A model generated the notes under the pieces. The model was not told the origin of the DNA and did not search any database. It saw only the letters and a program-made list of their open reading frames with translations. Both the position numbers and the translations under genes were made by a program. 64,000 bases of DNA from Adineta vaga (Eukaryota; Rotifera): the NCBI GenBank assembly GCA_021613535.1, contig CP075495.1, forward strand, positions 1,984,001-2,048,000. The letters are read 5' to 3'. Within the stretch, counting starts at the first letter, position 1. Every line of letters starts with the position of its first letter. Shown here one piece after another: positions 62,801-64,000 of this stretch.

Positions 62801-64000
62801 TCGATATAGATCACTGATAAGATTATTGAATTAATATTCAATTATTCATTCAATAACATGATAATCGACAAATTTCTGTATCAAATAGTGTTTTTCTTTT
62901 TCAAACAAAACAACGAATTGATTAGATTAGATTCGATCGATTAGCCATCTTTTCAATTTATTTTAGCTGAAGGACATGAATCAACATACATGCAAATAAT
63001 TCCTTCCTCATCAATTCATTCAAATTTACCTGAATCAATATCTCTACAAATGCCATGGGAATTTTATTTATCATCTATTCATGTTATTCTACAATATTAT
63101 CTCTTCATTTTTCCTTATCGATTACGTCCATTGGCAATTAAACCATCAATAACTATGAATACATTGAAATCTTTAACGATTCAATTACATCAATCAACAT
63201 CAACATCATCCTTAATTCCAATTCCAATAAAAACAACTCGAACAATTGCAACACAAACGTATTCAATTCCACCATTAGATCTAACTAATATTCATACATT
63301 AGTTCCAAATGAAACCTATGCATTTACTTCAATTAAACGACGAAAATTTCCGTTTAATCGTCCACTTTTACCATCATCATCTGTATTTACAAATTTTTTT
63401 CGTCAATCATCACGAACAATACATTCACGTCAAAATTCAGATAAATCATCGATTTCTTTATGTCAACGTTCATCACCTGCTTCTTCATCATGTCCATTAC
63501 GTCATCAATGTTCTCCTCCATATCATTCATCAACTGTTTTTCGTCAAATTGAATCGGAAATGGATCATATTCTTGCTAGTGATCATCGTCCTCGTGCAAC
63601 ATCATCATCATCTACAACTTTTCTTCATACGACCTATGGTCACCATAATCAACCATCATCCCATTGGCATCGACCCTTAAAACGTCGTCAACCTTATCAA
63701 TCACATTCATCTTATTTATTAACAAATCCACATCCCAATGGTGGTCGTCTACATCAAACAATAACTCCAACACAAAATACGAATTCTTCCGATTCATCAT
63801 CTGCTATTTATCGTTTTAATCCACGATTTTTCTCTCCAATATCGAATTCACATCATTCATCTTCTCAACGTTTAAATGATGAACATATTGTTGCTGCTAA
63901 TGAACGTAAAGCTCTTCGAGTTTTAATGATTATTTTTTGTGTCTTTGTTACTTTATGGACACCATTTTTTATTTGTACATTTATATCAGCTATATGTGAA
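59806..64000 (+). CDS. 5-HT2-like biogenic amine receptor, cut by window end
   Basis: Firm exons: 60902-61025, 61303-61464, 61520-62644, 62967 to beyond 64000. The first coding exon is uncertain: 59806-59823 (MSWKFQ) splices in frame, and an alternative ends at a donor near 59996. TM1 holds AAGNILVCLAI, TM2 SLAIADCLVAILVMP. TM3 has the amine-binding Asp in ATMDVLCCTSSIWHM, then MDRYFTIRFP. TM5 reads YGSIFAFYIPFIIMITTY and TM6 FCVFVTLWTPFFICTFI, the best match being 5-HT2 receptors. The third intracellular loop is about 560 residues, with poly-Gln, Thr/Asn and Ser/His-rich parts and a 322-base intron inside it. TM7 lies beyond the window. Confidence 0.85.
60467..60497. repeat. AAT trinucleotide microsatellite
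   Basis: About nine ATA/AAT units, within the probable first intron of the amine receptor gene. Confidence 0.85.

Overview
The window is nuclear DNA of a small-genome animal. It is AT-rich and gene-dense, with conserved metazoan genes cut by many introns of about 50-60 bases with GT-AG ends. Short introns, closely packed genes on both strands, a decayed partial gene copy beside an intact gene, and splice-acceptor-like sequence a few bases before many start codons all fit a rotifer, most likely a bdelloid. That placement is an inference; no species marker is visible.

Layout. 1-4448 has no intact gene; it holds a degenerate 51-base tandem repeat and a fold-back sequence. 4449-6238 (+) is arsenite methyltransferase. 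6239-8094 holds a short tandem duplication, a broken copy of a DHX36 N-terminus and an orphan reading frame. 8095-9027 (-) is an intronless GST-like protein. 9400-12802 (+) is DHX36, followed after only 84 bases by membralin (12887-14849, +). 15081-16769 (-) is a peptide-receptor-like GPCR. After a 2.4 kb gene-poor stretch come eIF1A (19167-19928, +), AP-3 sigma (20970-21584, -), a small EF-hand protein (21799-22336, +), TCF25 (22486-25055, -), a SPATA2-like protein (25150-25771, -) and the histone H2B ubiquitin ligase BRE1/RNF20 (26139-29922, +).

The second half holds cytosolic thiolase ACAT (30477-32079, -), a FAM174 protein (32861-33350, -), ARPC2 (34116-35347, -), a divergent Kv-type channel (35579-36949, +), the HECT ligase UBE3B (36985-41979, -), an unassigned protein (43490-44665, +), an EF-hand protein (44781-45583, -), a degenerate Arf/Arl GTPase (45721-46439, +), a UBASH3-like phosphatase (46530-48044, -), a small membrane protein (48602-49001, +), an Ig-superfamily protein (49198-50551, +), PRC1 (50902-53468, +), an unassigned protein (53600-54273, -), a Tudor protein (54645-56496, -), only the C-terminal third of a P5B ATPase (56780-58589, -) and a 5-HT2-like receptor running off the end (about 59806-64000, +).

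The genes do not form one pathway. They are mostly housekeeping genes (translation, trafficking, cytoskeleton, ubiquitin) with a few signalling genes. Most interesting: the channel with a GYS filter and lost outer gating charges, the 5'-truncated ATPase, the methyltransferase lacking a catalytic cysteine, the DHX36 N-terminal relic, the 51-base repeat open on both strands, and the recurrent acceptor sites before start codons that suggest spliced-leader trans-splicing. I found no convincing undescribed multi-gene system. Exon coordinates were worked out by hand from splice signals and reading frame.
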